Source of the DNA: CALAED01 sp937891035
GTDB lineage: Bacteria > Actinomycetota > Actinomycetes > Streptosporangiales > Streptosporangiaceae
Reading direction: 5' to 3'
Assembly: GCA_035642125.1 (NCBI GenBank)
Contig: DASQSZ010000359.1
Coordinates: 1 to 50,500 of the forward strand
Length of the DNA stretch: 50,500 nt
Positions 1 to 6,633 of the stretch are shown here, in pieces; within the stretch, counting starts at the first letter, position 1, and each line of letters starts with the position of its first letter. Made by a program: the position numbers and the translations under genes. The notes below the pieces were generated by a model. It searched no databases. It worked only from the letters and a program-made list of their open reading frames with translations, and was not told where the DNA came from.

Positions 1-1
1 G

Positions 2-1249
2 CGATCCATTGAGCGACGCCGCGAGCGCACCGCGGAACGCCGTCGGCGGGGCCGCCACGTACTGGAGCTCCTCACATCGGCCGGCGCGGCCAAGGAGATC
101 CGGATCTTCGGTCTCCAGCGTTACCTGCCCGAGCGTTCCAGCCGGCTATGGAAGGAGACCAGCGCCGAGCTGTGGGGCGGCGAGGTGCGGGGGATGGCAA
201 TGCAAGTGGCCGGCCAGGCGATCTTCGCGCTGGCCTATGTCGGGGCCCTCATCCTCCTGGTCTCGCGGGCCATCAACGGGCAGGCCACCCTCGGGGACGT
301 GGTCCTCGTCGTCGCGCTCACCGGCCAGATCAATCAGCAGCTTTCCCGTGTGCTTGGGAACGTGGGCAGCCTCCAGAGAATGGCACGCGCGGTGGGGCGC
401 TATCGCTGGCTGCGCGCTGAAGTCGAGCCGGACGTGGCCGCTTCGGGCGCCGTGCACGATCCGCCGGAGCGGCTCGAGCAAGGAATTGAACTTCAGAACG
501 TGAGCTTCTCCTACCCCGAGACGAGCCGCCCCGCTTTGGCCGACGTCAATCTGTCGCTCCGCGCAGGCTCGGTCATCGGCCTGGTGGGCGAAAACGGATC
601 AGGCAAGACAACACTCGTCAAGCTGCTGACGCGGCTGTACCTTCCCGAGGCCGGCATGATCCTGATCGACGGCAAAGATCTGGCGCGTATGGACAACGAT
701 GCCTGGCGGCGAAGAGTCTCATCGGGCTTCCAGGACTTCATGCGTTTCGAGTTCGTCGCACGGGAGTCCGTCGGCGTCGGCGACCTCCCGCGTATCGACG
801 AGGGGCCGGCGGTGCAGGCGGCGCTCGACCGCGCCGGCGCCCAGGACCTGGTGAGCTACCTACCGTCGGGACTGACGACACAGCTGGGCAAGAGCTATGC
901 GGACGGGCATGAGCTTTCGGGCGGGCAGTGGCAGAAGGTGGCGCTGGGGCGGGCGATGATGCGCGAGAATCCGCTGCTGCTCATTCTGGACGAGCCGACG
1001 GCTTCGCTCGATGCCCACGCCGAGCATATGCTCTTCGCGCGCTACGCCCGGCAAGCGCGTCGCATCGCTCGCGAACAAGGCGGAATCTGTATCCTCGTTT
1101 CGCACCGATTCTCCACCGTGCAGATTGCCGACCAAATTGTGGTGATGGAGGACGGGAAGATAGCAGAGATAGGCACTCATAGTGCCCTCATGAAACGCGG
1201 CGGTCTTTATTCGGACCTGTACCGGCTGCAGAAGACCGGCTATAGCTAG
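2..1249 (+). CDS. ABC exporter, fused permease and ATPase (5' end cut by window)
   Basis: C-terminal about 415 residues of a half-transporter with a permease followed by an ATPase domain. The reading frame is open from base 2, so the start and most membrane helices lie left of the window. Hydrophobic helices are seen at about nt 195-345 (FALAYVGALILLV, LGDVVLVVALTG). The ATPase has Walker A (VGENGSGKTTLVK), a Q-loop (SGFQDF), the signature LSGGQWQKVALGRAM, Walker B with D-loop (LLLILDEPTASLDA) and the switch His in SHRFSTV, so catalysis should be intact. The fused layout is that of bacterial type IV (lipid A, peptide or drug) exporters. The substrate cannot be told. No partner half-transporter is visible downstream. 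Confidence 0.93.
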   Translation, partial: RSIERRRERTAERRRRGRHVLELLTSAGAAKEIRIFGLQRYLPERSSRLWKETSAELWGGEVRGMAMQVAGQAIFALAYVGALILLVSRAINGQATLGDVVLVVALTGQINQQLSRVLGNVGSLQRMARAVGRYRWLRAEVEPDVAASGAVHDPPERLEQGIELQNVSFSYPETSRPALADVNLSLRAGSVIGLVGENGSGKTTLVKLLTRLYLPEAGMILIDGKDLARMDNDAWRRRVSSGFQDFMRFEFVARESVGVGDLPRIDEGPAVQAALDRAGAQDLVSYLPSGLTTQLGKSYADGHELSGGQWQKVALGRAMMRENPLLLILDEPTASLDAHAEHMLFARYARQARRIAREQGGICILVSHRFSTVQIADQIVVMEDGKIAEIGTHSALMKRGGLYSDLYRLQKTGYS

Positions 1250-1488
1250 ATTATCCCGCTGGCGGACGAACTGGCGTCCCCGACCGCCCTGCCGGCGGAG
1301 CATACCCGTCTGACACAGCGCGGTAGCACCGGGAGATTCCACCCTGTCACCCGTGACTTCCGTGTCACGAAAGTCAGATAGATTTCCCATCGCACGCTCG
1401 TCATAGTGACGTGAACGACATTTTAGATTCCGGCTAGTTTTTGAGATTGGCCGTGCGAGATGCCGGCCGGGTCGACCAGGAGGGCTTG

Positions 1489-2319
1489 ATGCCCGACGAT
1501 CCGTTGACAGATCCCCTCGCCGAAGCGGGACCGCAGTGGATGGCGGGGCGGACCGCGCTCGTCGCCGGGGGCGGTCAGAATACCGACCTGCCGGGCGTCG
1601 GCTATGCCATCTGCGTGCTGCTCGCCGAGCAGGGCGCCCGGGTCGCGGTGCTGGATCGGGACAAGGACGCGGCCGCCCGTACGGTCGACCGGATCACGGC
1701 GATCGGCGGCGAGGCGATCCCGGTGATCGCCGACGTTACCTCCGACCGTGCCTGCGCCGATGCCGTGGCCGAGACCGTCGCCGCGCTGGGCGGGCTTGAC
1801 ACCTTGGTGCACACCGTCGCGATGGGCGACCTGGCCGGGATCTTCGAGATGACCCCGGAACGGTTCGACGAGCTCATGAACGCCAACTTCACGTCGGCCT
1901 GGCAGATCACCCGGCATGCCGTCCCGGTGCTCCCGCGTGGCGGCTCGATCGTGACGATCTCCTCGGTCTGGGCGAGATACCCCGTCCCGGGTCTGGTCTA
2001 CAACGTCGCCAAGGCCGCGCTTGAGAACTTCACCGAGGGCGCGGCCACCACGCTCGGGCCGCAGGGCATCCGGGTCAACGGCGTCCGAGTCGGCGGTATT
2101 TGGGGCGCGTTCGCCGCGCGTCGTGGCTCCGAGCAACTACGCGAACACCTCCGCCAGACCACCTCGCTGAAGACCGAGGGCACCTCATGGGACCCTGCGT
2201 ACGCCGCCCTGTTCCTGCTCAGCGACCGGGCCCGGTGGATTTCCGGGCACATCCTCACCGTCGAGGGCGGACCTCCGCACCGATTTCCCGCCGGACCACC
2301 GATCACCTCGGTGCCATGA
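1489..2319 (+). CDS. SDR family oxidoreductase, tandem copy 1
   Basis: 276-residue short-chain dehydrogenase/reductase. ATG at 1489 is chosen because AGGAGGG lies at 1478-1484 and copy 2 starts with the same MPDDPLTDP; a longer frame to 1441 has no such support. The nucleotide-binding loop is a stretched variant (AGGGQNTDLPGVGYA), followed by VAVLDRD, whose acidic residue at the end of beta-2 suggests NAD(H). The catalytic Ser-Tyr-Lys is present (TISSV, then YNVAK 13 residues on). The usual NNAG structural motif is replaced by VHTVA. The C-terminus has the family's SGHILTVEGG. It is followed after 82 bp by a paralogue of roughly 85% identity. Substrate unknown. Confidence 0.93.
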   Translation: MPDDPLTDPLAEAGPQWMAGRTALVAGGGQNTDLPGVGYAICVLLAEQGARVAVLDRDKDAAARTVDRITAIGGEAIPVIADVTSDRACADAVAETVAALGGLDTLVHTVAMGDLAGIFEMTPERFDELMNANFTSAWQITRHAVPVLPRGGSIVTISSVWARYPVPGLVYNVAKAALENFTEGAATTLGPQGIRVNGVRVGGIWGAFAARRGSEQLREHLRQTTSLKTEGTSWDPAYAALFLLSDRARWISGHILTVEGGPPHRFPAGPPITSVP

Positions 2320-2401
2320 CCGTCCGCTCGCGAAGATCCGCCCGAAGACCCCGTCCGACCTGCCCGAAGAGCCGACTGAACCGCGAAGTTTGGAGATTCC
2401 A

Positions 2402-3235
2402 ATGCCCGACGACCCACTGACCGATCCGTTCGTCGCCGCCGGACCGCAGTGGATGGCCGGCCGCACCGCGCTCGTCGCCGGGGGCGGCCAGAGCACCGAC
2501 CTGCCGGGCGTCGGCTATGCCATCTGCGTGCTGCTCGCCGAGCACGGCGCCCGGGTCGCGGTGCTGGATCGGGACAAGGACGCGGCCGCCCGTACGGTCG
2601 ACCGGATCACGGCGATCGGCGGCGAGGCGATCCCGGTGAACGCCGACGTTACCTCCGACCGCGCCTGCCGCGATGCCGTGGCCGAGACCGTCGCCGCGCT
2701 GGGCGGGCTCGACACGCTGGTCCATACGGTGGCGGTCGGCGACCGGGCCGGCGTGTTCGAGGTGACGCCGGAGCGCTTCGACGAGCTCATGGACATCAAC
2801 TTCAAGTCGGCCTGGCAGATCACCCGGCATGCCGTCCCGGTGCTGCCGCGCGGCAGCTCGATCGTGACCATCTCCTCGGTCGGGGCGCGCTACCGGGGCC
2901 CTGGCATGGTCTACTGCGTCGCCAAGGCCGCGCTTGAAAACTTCACCAAGGGCGCGGCCACCACGCTCGGGCCGCAGGGCATCCGGGTCAACTGCGTCCA
3001 GGTCGGCGCGATCTGGGGCGCGTTCGCCGCGCGTGGCAGCATGCCCGAGTCGATGCGCGAGCCGCGGCGCGAGGGCACCTCGCTCAAGACAGAGGGCACC
3101 TCGTGGGATATCGCGTACGCCGCGTTGTTCCTGCTCAGCGACCGGGCCCGGTGGATTTCCGGGCACATCCTCACCGTCGAGGGCGGACCTCCGCACCGGT
3201 TTCCGGTGGGGCCGCCGATCACCTCTGTGCCATGA
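2402..3235 (+). CDS. SDR family oxidoreductase, tandem copy 2
   Basis: 277-residue paralogue of the preceding gene, starting at ATG 2402 behind GGAG (2391-2394). It shares the variant glycine loop (AGGGQSTDLPGVGYA), the missing NNAG motif (VHTVA) and the SSV/YCVAK catalytic residues. The two copies differ mainly in the substrate-loop region after the catalytic Tyr (residues about 210-235), where copy 2 has MPESMREPRREG in place of SEQLREHLRQTT. DNA at about 2500-2640 is almost identical to 1588-1728, suggesting recent duplication or gene conversion. Its 3' end overlaps the convergent IclR gene by 17 bp. The pair could act on related substrates or form a heteromer; this is inference. Confidence 0.93.
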   Translation: MPDDPLTDPFVAAGPQWMAGRTALVAGGGQSTDLPGVGYAICVLLAEHGARVAVLDRDKDAAARTVDRITAIGGEAIPVNADVTSDRACRDAVAETVAALGGLDTLVHTVAVGDRAGVFEVTPERFDELMDINFKSAWQITRHAVPVLPRGSSIVTISSVGARYRGPGMVYCVAKAALENFTKGAATTLGPQGIRVNCVQVGAIWGAFAARGSMPESMREPRREGTSLKTEGTSWDIAYAALFLLSDRARWISGHILTVEGGPPHRFPVGPPITSVP

Positions 3236-4319
3236 TCGCGTTCTCGTAGTCGGCGGCCCGGTCGTGCCCGTTCCGGCCGGAGCCGGTGCGGCCATTCCGC
3301 CCCGGCGTCGCGGCCGCGGCCGGCGTCGCCGGTGTCGCGGGCGAGGGTGCCGGCATCGGCGGTCTCGCGGGCGGTCTCGCGGGTGGTGTCGCCGGGCCGG
3401 GGGCGGACGGCGTGGGCGGGCTCGGAGACGGCGCCGTGGCCAATCCGGGAGGCGGCGCGGTGGCCGAGCCCGGGATCGGCGACTCGGCCGGGGTCGGGAC
3501 CCGCCGCCGCGTGTCGGCCGGGCGCCGGCCGCCGCCGGCCGACGGCGCGCCGAGCGCGCGGGAGATCGCGCGTGCGGTCGCGGCCAGCGCGGGGACCAGG
3601 GCGTACGGCGATGGCGACTCGATCGGCGTGGTCAGGCCGACCGCGGCGACCACTCGGTCGCGCGGTCCTCTGATCGGCACCGCGATGGCGCGGGCGTCAT
3701 AGGTCAGCTGGTTTTCGATGATCGCGACGCCGGACCTGCGGATCTCGGCGAGCCGATGCCGCAGGGCGTCAGGCTCGGTCGGGGTGAACTCGGTGAAGCG
3801 GCGCAGCTTGGAGGACAGCACCTCCTCCTGGAACTCCTGGGACGCGTTCGCGAGCAGCACAAGGCCGGTACCGGTGGCGTGCATCGGCCAGCGGCCGCCG
3901 AGCCGGCTGGGCACCGGCACGCCGTCGCGGCAGCGCAGCGACTCGATGTAGATCACGTCGTGGCCGTCGGCGACCGCGAGGTGGATGTTGGCCCGTACGA
4001 CGTGCTGCAAGTCCTCCAGATAGGGCAGCGCGACCTCGCGCAGCCGCAGCCCCTGCGACGTCGTGCCCAACTCGAGGATGCGCAGCCCGATGCTGTATCG
4101 GCCGTCGGCGTCGCGGGACAAGGCGCCCCACTCGCGCAACTCGTTCACGAGGCGGTGGGTGGTGCTGAGGGTGAGACCGGTGCGGCGGCTGATCTCGCTG
4201 AGCGACAGCGCCGAGTTCTCGATGTCGAAGACGCCGAGGATCGACAGAACCCGCTGGGCGGCCGTGAGTCGCCTAGGTTTCGCGTATTGGTCGGCTGCCT
4301 GGACGGTCATCACGCTCAC
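3219..4319 (-). CDS. IclR family transcriptional regulator with Pro/Ala-rich tail
   Basis: 366 residues, about 100 longer than typical IclR proteins. Residues about 17-75 form the winged helix (QRVLSILGVFD, LSLSEISRRTGLTLSTTHRLVNEL). Residues about 80-255 are the effector domain, with family motifs HATGTGLVLLA and YDARAIAVPI. From about residue 262 to the end the chain becomes low-complexity Pro/Ala/Gly/Arg sequence with repeated PARPP/PATPA elements, which looks disordered. GTG at 4319 is used; an in-frame ATG lies three codons on. The gene is convergent with the SDR pair and divergent from the UGSC pair. A TTCCAC/GTGGAA inverted repeat about 100 bp upstream is a likely operator, so autoregulation and control of the divergent operon are plausible. 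Confidence 0.92.
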   Translation of the reverse strand: MSVMTVQAADQYAKPRRLTAAQRVLSILGVFDIENSALSLSEISRRTGLTLSTTHRLVNELREWGALSRDADGRYSIGLRILELGTTSQGLRLREVALPYLEDLQHVVRANIHLAVADGHDVIYIESLRCRDGVPVPSRLGGRWPMHATGTGLVLLANASQEFQEEVLSSKLRRFTEFTPTEPDALRHRLAEIRRSGVAIIENQLTYDARAIAVPIRGPRDRVVAAVGLTTPIESPSPYALVPALAATARAISRALGAPSAGGGRRPADTRRRVPTPAESPIPGSATAPPPGLATAPSPSPPTPSAPGPATPPARPPARPPMPAPSPATPATPAAAATPGRNGRTGSGRNGHDRAADYENAIMAQR

Positions 4320-4733
4320 CTACGCGGCCCCGTGAAATGTGGTCCGACGTTACCCCCGTGTGAACGAGGCTACAGAAAGCGTGCGACAGGGGAAAGAACG
4401 AGGAAGAGGTATGAAAAATCTTCCACAAGGTGGAATTCGGCTTCATTTCCGGTTCCGCGCTCGCCCGGGCTCGCGGGTCTGCCGTTCGAGTGCCTGTTCC
4501 GCCTGGTCCCCAGCTCCGGGCCCGTCCTCGGCGCGGCGAGCCGCGGCCTCCTGATCCCTCGCCGGACCTGGGCCGGTCGAATCGCGGTCGCCTTTCCGTG
4601 ACGTGAAAGCCGTGGTTTCCAGCTCTGCGCGCCGACCTAGAGTCACATGTGAGGGCGAAGCCGCCCCGCTGTTACCTATCCACCGCCCGGCTTCGTCCCC
4701 GCCATCACGTCGGCGATCACGAGTGAGGCCACG
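4320..4733. other. Divergent intergenic region between IclR and UGSC genes
   Basis: 414 bp without a convincing gene. A short frame starting at 4411 (MKNLPQGGIRLHF...) degrades into Arg/Ser/Ala-rich sequence and is not called. The region holds the IclR-like operator at 4421-4435 and the self-complementary CACATGTG near 4647. It probably carries both promoters. Confidence 0.5.
4421..4435. promoter_or_regulatory. Putative IclR-family operator
   Basis: Perfect inverted repeat TTCCAC-AAG-GTGGAA. IclR-family sites commonly take a TTCC...GGAA form with a short spacer, and this one lies between an iclR-type gene (start 4319) and the divergent operon at 4734. The assignment to this regulator is inferred from position and symmetry. 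Confidence 0.6.
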
Positions 4734-5312
4734 ATGCTCGACGAGGGACGGTTCGACCACATCCTCGATCCGACCGGGCTGTCGCGGCGGCCGGCCCAGC
4801 GGTCATCGGCCGCGCGCCGGCTCCCCGCCCTGACCCACGCCCGCGTGGGACTGCTGAACAATACAAAGCAGAACGCGGGCCCCTTGCTTGCCGAGCTCGG
4901 CAGGCTGCTGGCCAGGGATTACGGCGCCACTGTCGCGATCCAGCGAACGAAGCACACGATCGCGTTCCCGGTGGACGAGCCGTCGCTGAAGGAGATCGCG
5001 GCCGTGAGCGACGTGGTGATCGTCGGCGTGGGCGACTGCGGCTCCTGCAGCGCTTCCGCCGTCGCCGACGGCATCGCGTTCGAGCGCGAAGGCGTCCCCG
5101 CCGCTGTCATCTGCAGCGACGCGTTCGAGGTGACCGCCCGGGCGATGGCCGACGTACACGGCGCCGCCGATTTCGAGTTCCTGACGACCCCGCACCCGGT
5201 GGCGGTGCTGAACCCCGACCAGGTCAACGCGCGGGCGGCCGAACTGGTCCCGGCCGTGCTCGCCCGGGTGAGCGAGGCGGTGGCCGACAAAGTGCCCGAG
5301 ACCGCGTCATGA
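4734..5312 (+). CDS. UGSC family (seleno)protein homologue, cysteine form
   Basis: 192 residues. The region around residues 93-110 (VVIVGVGDCGSCSASAV) matches the [U/C]GSC motif of the UGSC family, in which some members carry selenocysteine. Here both positions are TGC codons (C102 and C105), so this is the ordinary Cys form and needs no SECIS. The upstream VGLLNNTKQNAG and AFPVDEPS stretches also fit the family. There is no signal peptide, so it is probably cytoplasmic with a redox-active or thiol-binding CxxC. ATG 4734 is preceded by GTGAGG. It overlaps the next gene by ATGA, so the two are translationally coupled. Biochemical function unknown. Confidence 0.8.
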   Translation: MLDEGRFDHILDPTGLSRRPAQRSSAARRLPALTHARVGLLNNTKQNAGPLLAELGRLLARDYGATVAIQRTKHTIAFPVDEPSLKEIAAVSDVVIVGVGDCGSCSASAVADGIAFEREGVPAAVICSDAFEVTARAMADVHGAADFEFLTTPHPVAVLNPDQVNARAAELVPAVLARVSEAVADKVPETAS

Positions 5313-6376
5313 CCGGGCACACCGCGACGGACACCACGCTTTCCCAAAGCGAGATCGAATACATCTACGAGAAGGGCTGGACCGACGGCCTGCCCGTGGT
5401 GCCGCCGACCCGCGAACGTACCGACGAACTGCTCGCCACCACGAACAGACCCGCGGACGAGATCATCGGCCGGCTCGATCATCTGAAGCGAGAGGTGACC
5501 GTCGAATTGGCGGCCATCAACTCGGTCATGGCCGGCTGCCGGCCCGAGTATTTCCCGGTGGTGCTGGCCTGCTGGGACGCGCTGATGCTCGAACGGGCGA
5601 CCGTGGGCGGCGGCTGGCAGAGCACCAGCGGCCCGGCGCCGCTGATCGTCGTCAACGGCCCGATCCGGGAACGGCTCGGGTTCAACAGCACGGGCGGCGT
5701 TTTCGGCCCAGGGTTCCGCGCCAACGCGACCGTGGCCCGGGCGATCGGGCTGATCGTACGCAACGCGCTCGGGATCGTGCCGCACGTGTTCGAGCAGGCC
5801 ACGCAGGGCATCCCCGGTCGGTGGGCGATGTGCATCGGGGAGAACGAGGAGGAAAGCCCCTGGGAGCCGCTCTCGGTGGACGGCGGCGTGCCCGCCGGCG
5901 CCGACGCGGTGTCCACGACGCTGCTGCGGACCAGCGAGTACGTCGACAACCGGCACACCGCCGACCCGGAGAAGCTGCTCGCCGACTTCGCCGACACGAT
6001 CTCCCGCACCGGAAGTTGGATCTTCCGCAACGCGGCCGCCGGCATCGTGTTCTGCCCCGAGCACGCCCAGTTGCTGGCCGGCGCGGGGATGACCAAGGAT
6101 GACGTGCGCAGCTGGCTCGTGACACGGTGCGGCCGGCCGACGGCAGACCTGGTGCGGGTGGGCAAGGCCCTGACCGACAAGGGGGCCAGGGGCGACCACG
6201 GCGAGGACGAGCGCGCGGCCGAGGGCTTCGAGCCGCTGTTCGCCGAGGATTCACCCAAGCATCTGCCCATCATGGTGGCCGGCGCGCGCAACGCCGGCAT
6301 CTCGATGGTGGTCAGGTTGTTCGGCATCTGGTCCGGCATCTCGGCCCGCGTGGACCCGACACCCGACGGTCTGTGA
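5309..6376 (+). CDS. Conserved protein coupled to UGSC protein, function unknown
   Basis: 355 residues; starts inside the stop of the UGSC gene (ATGA at 5309-5312). It opens with SEIEYIYEKGWTDGLPVVPPT and has an Ala/Gly-rich core (GGVFGPGFRANATVARAIGL) and SAGISMVV-like segments near the end. I see no nucleotide-binding motif, signal peptide or clear membrane helix. I recall proteins with this GWTDGLPVVPPT opening near UGSC genes in soil bacteria, but know no function. Tight coupling suggests a complex or sequential reaction with the CGSC protein. A GC-rich hairpin follows the stop. Confidence 0.8.
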   Translation: MTGHTATDTTLSQSEIEYIYEKGWTDGLPVVPPTRERTDELLATTNRPADEIIGRLDHLKREVTVELAAINSVMAGCRPEYFPVVLACWDALMLERATVGGGWQSTSGPAPLIVVNGPIRERLGFNSTGGVFGPGFRANATVARAIGLIVRNALGIVPHVFEQATQGIPGRWAMCIGENEEESPWEPLSVDGGVPAGADAVSTTLLRTSEYVDNRHTADPEKLLADFADTISRTGSWIFRNAAAGIVFCPEHAQLLAGAGMTKDDVRSWLVTRCGRPTADLVRVGKALTDKGARGDHGEDERAAEGFEPLFAEDSPKHLPIMVAGARNAGISMVVRLFGIWSGISARVDPTPDGL

Positions 6377-6381
6377 CGGCC

Positions 6382-6403
6382 CGGGCGGCGGCCCAGCCGC
6401 CCG
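6382..6403 (+). terminator. GC-rich hairpin after the UGSC operon
   Basis: Perfect 8-bp stem CGGGCGGC/GCCGCCCG with a 6-nt loop, starting 6 bp after the stop at 6376. There is no T-run, as is usual for actinobacterial terminators. Confidence 0.5.
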
Positions 6404-6503
6404 CCGAAGCCGTCGGCTGAAAATGGAATGAAACTCGCCGGGAGCGCCGCGGCGGCGTGCACACCGCGCTGCCAGCGTCGTCATCGTTCGCCGGTGTCGC
6501 GAA

Positions 6504-6605
6504 ATGCGGTACGTCTACCAGGGCATGGACCCGAGCGCCGGCGGCGACTACAACAGCCTGCCCTGGCGGATCGGTCTCCTCACCCAGACCAACTCCACCT
6601 GCTAA
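6504..6605 (+). pseudogene. C-terminal fragment, glycosidase-like
   Basis: A 33-codon in-frame stretch ending in a stop reads YVYQGMDPSAGGDYNSLPW then RIGLLTQTNSTC. The DYNSLPWRIGLLT pattern resembles the C-terminal strand of secreted GH43-like or related beta-propeller glycosidases. The rest of such a gene is absent: the 5' side is unrelated sequence following the UGSC operon. Probably the relic of a deleted gene. The family assignment is weak. Confidence 0.35.
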
Positions 6606-6633
6606 CGGACGGAACGCCGCGAAGCGCCTCTCT

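Noticed and set aside
2934..4601. Open plus-strand frame of 555 codons opposite the IclR gene
   Set aside because: Arg/Ala/Gly-rich composition with no motifs. It is the antisense shadow of a clear IclR coding sequence in high-GC DNA.
5035..5056. Selenocysteine insertion in the UGSC-family protein
   Set aside because: The codon at the U position is TGC, not TGA, and no SECIS-like hairpin directly follows.
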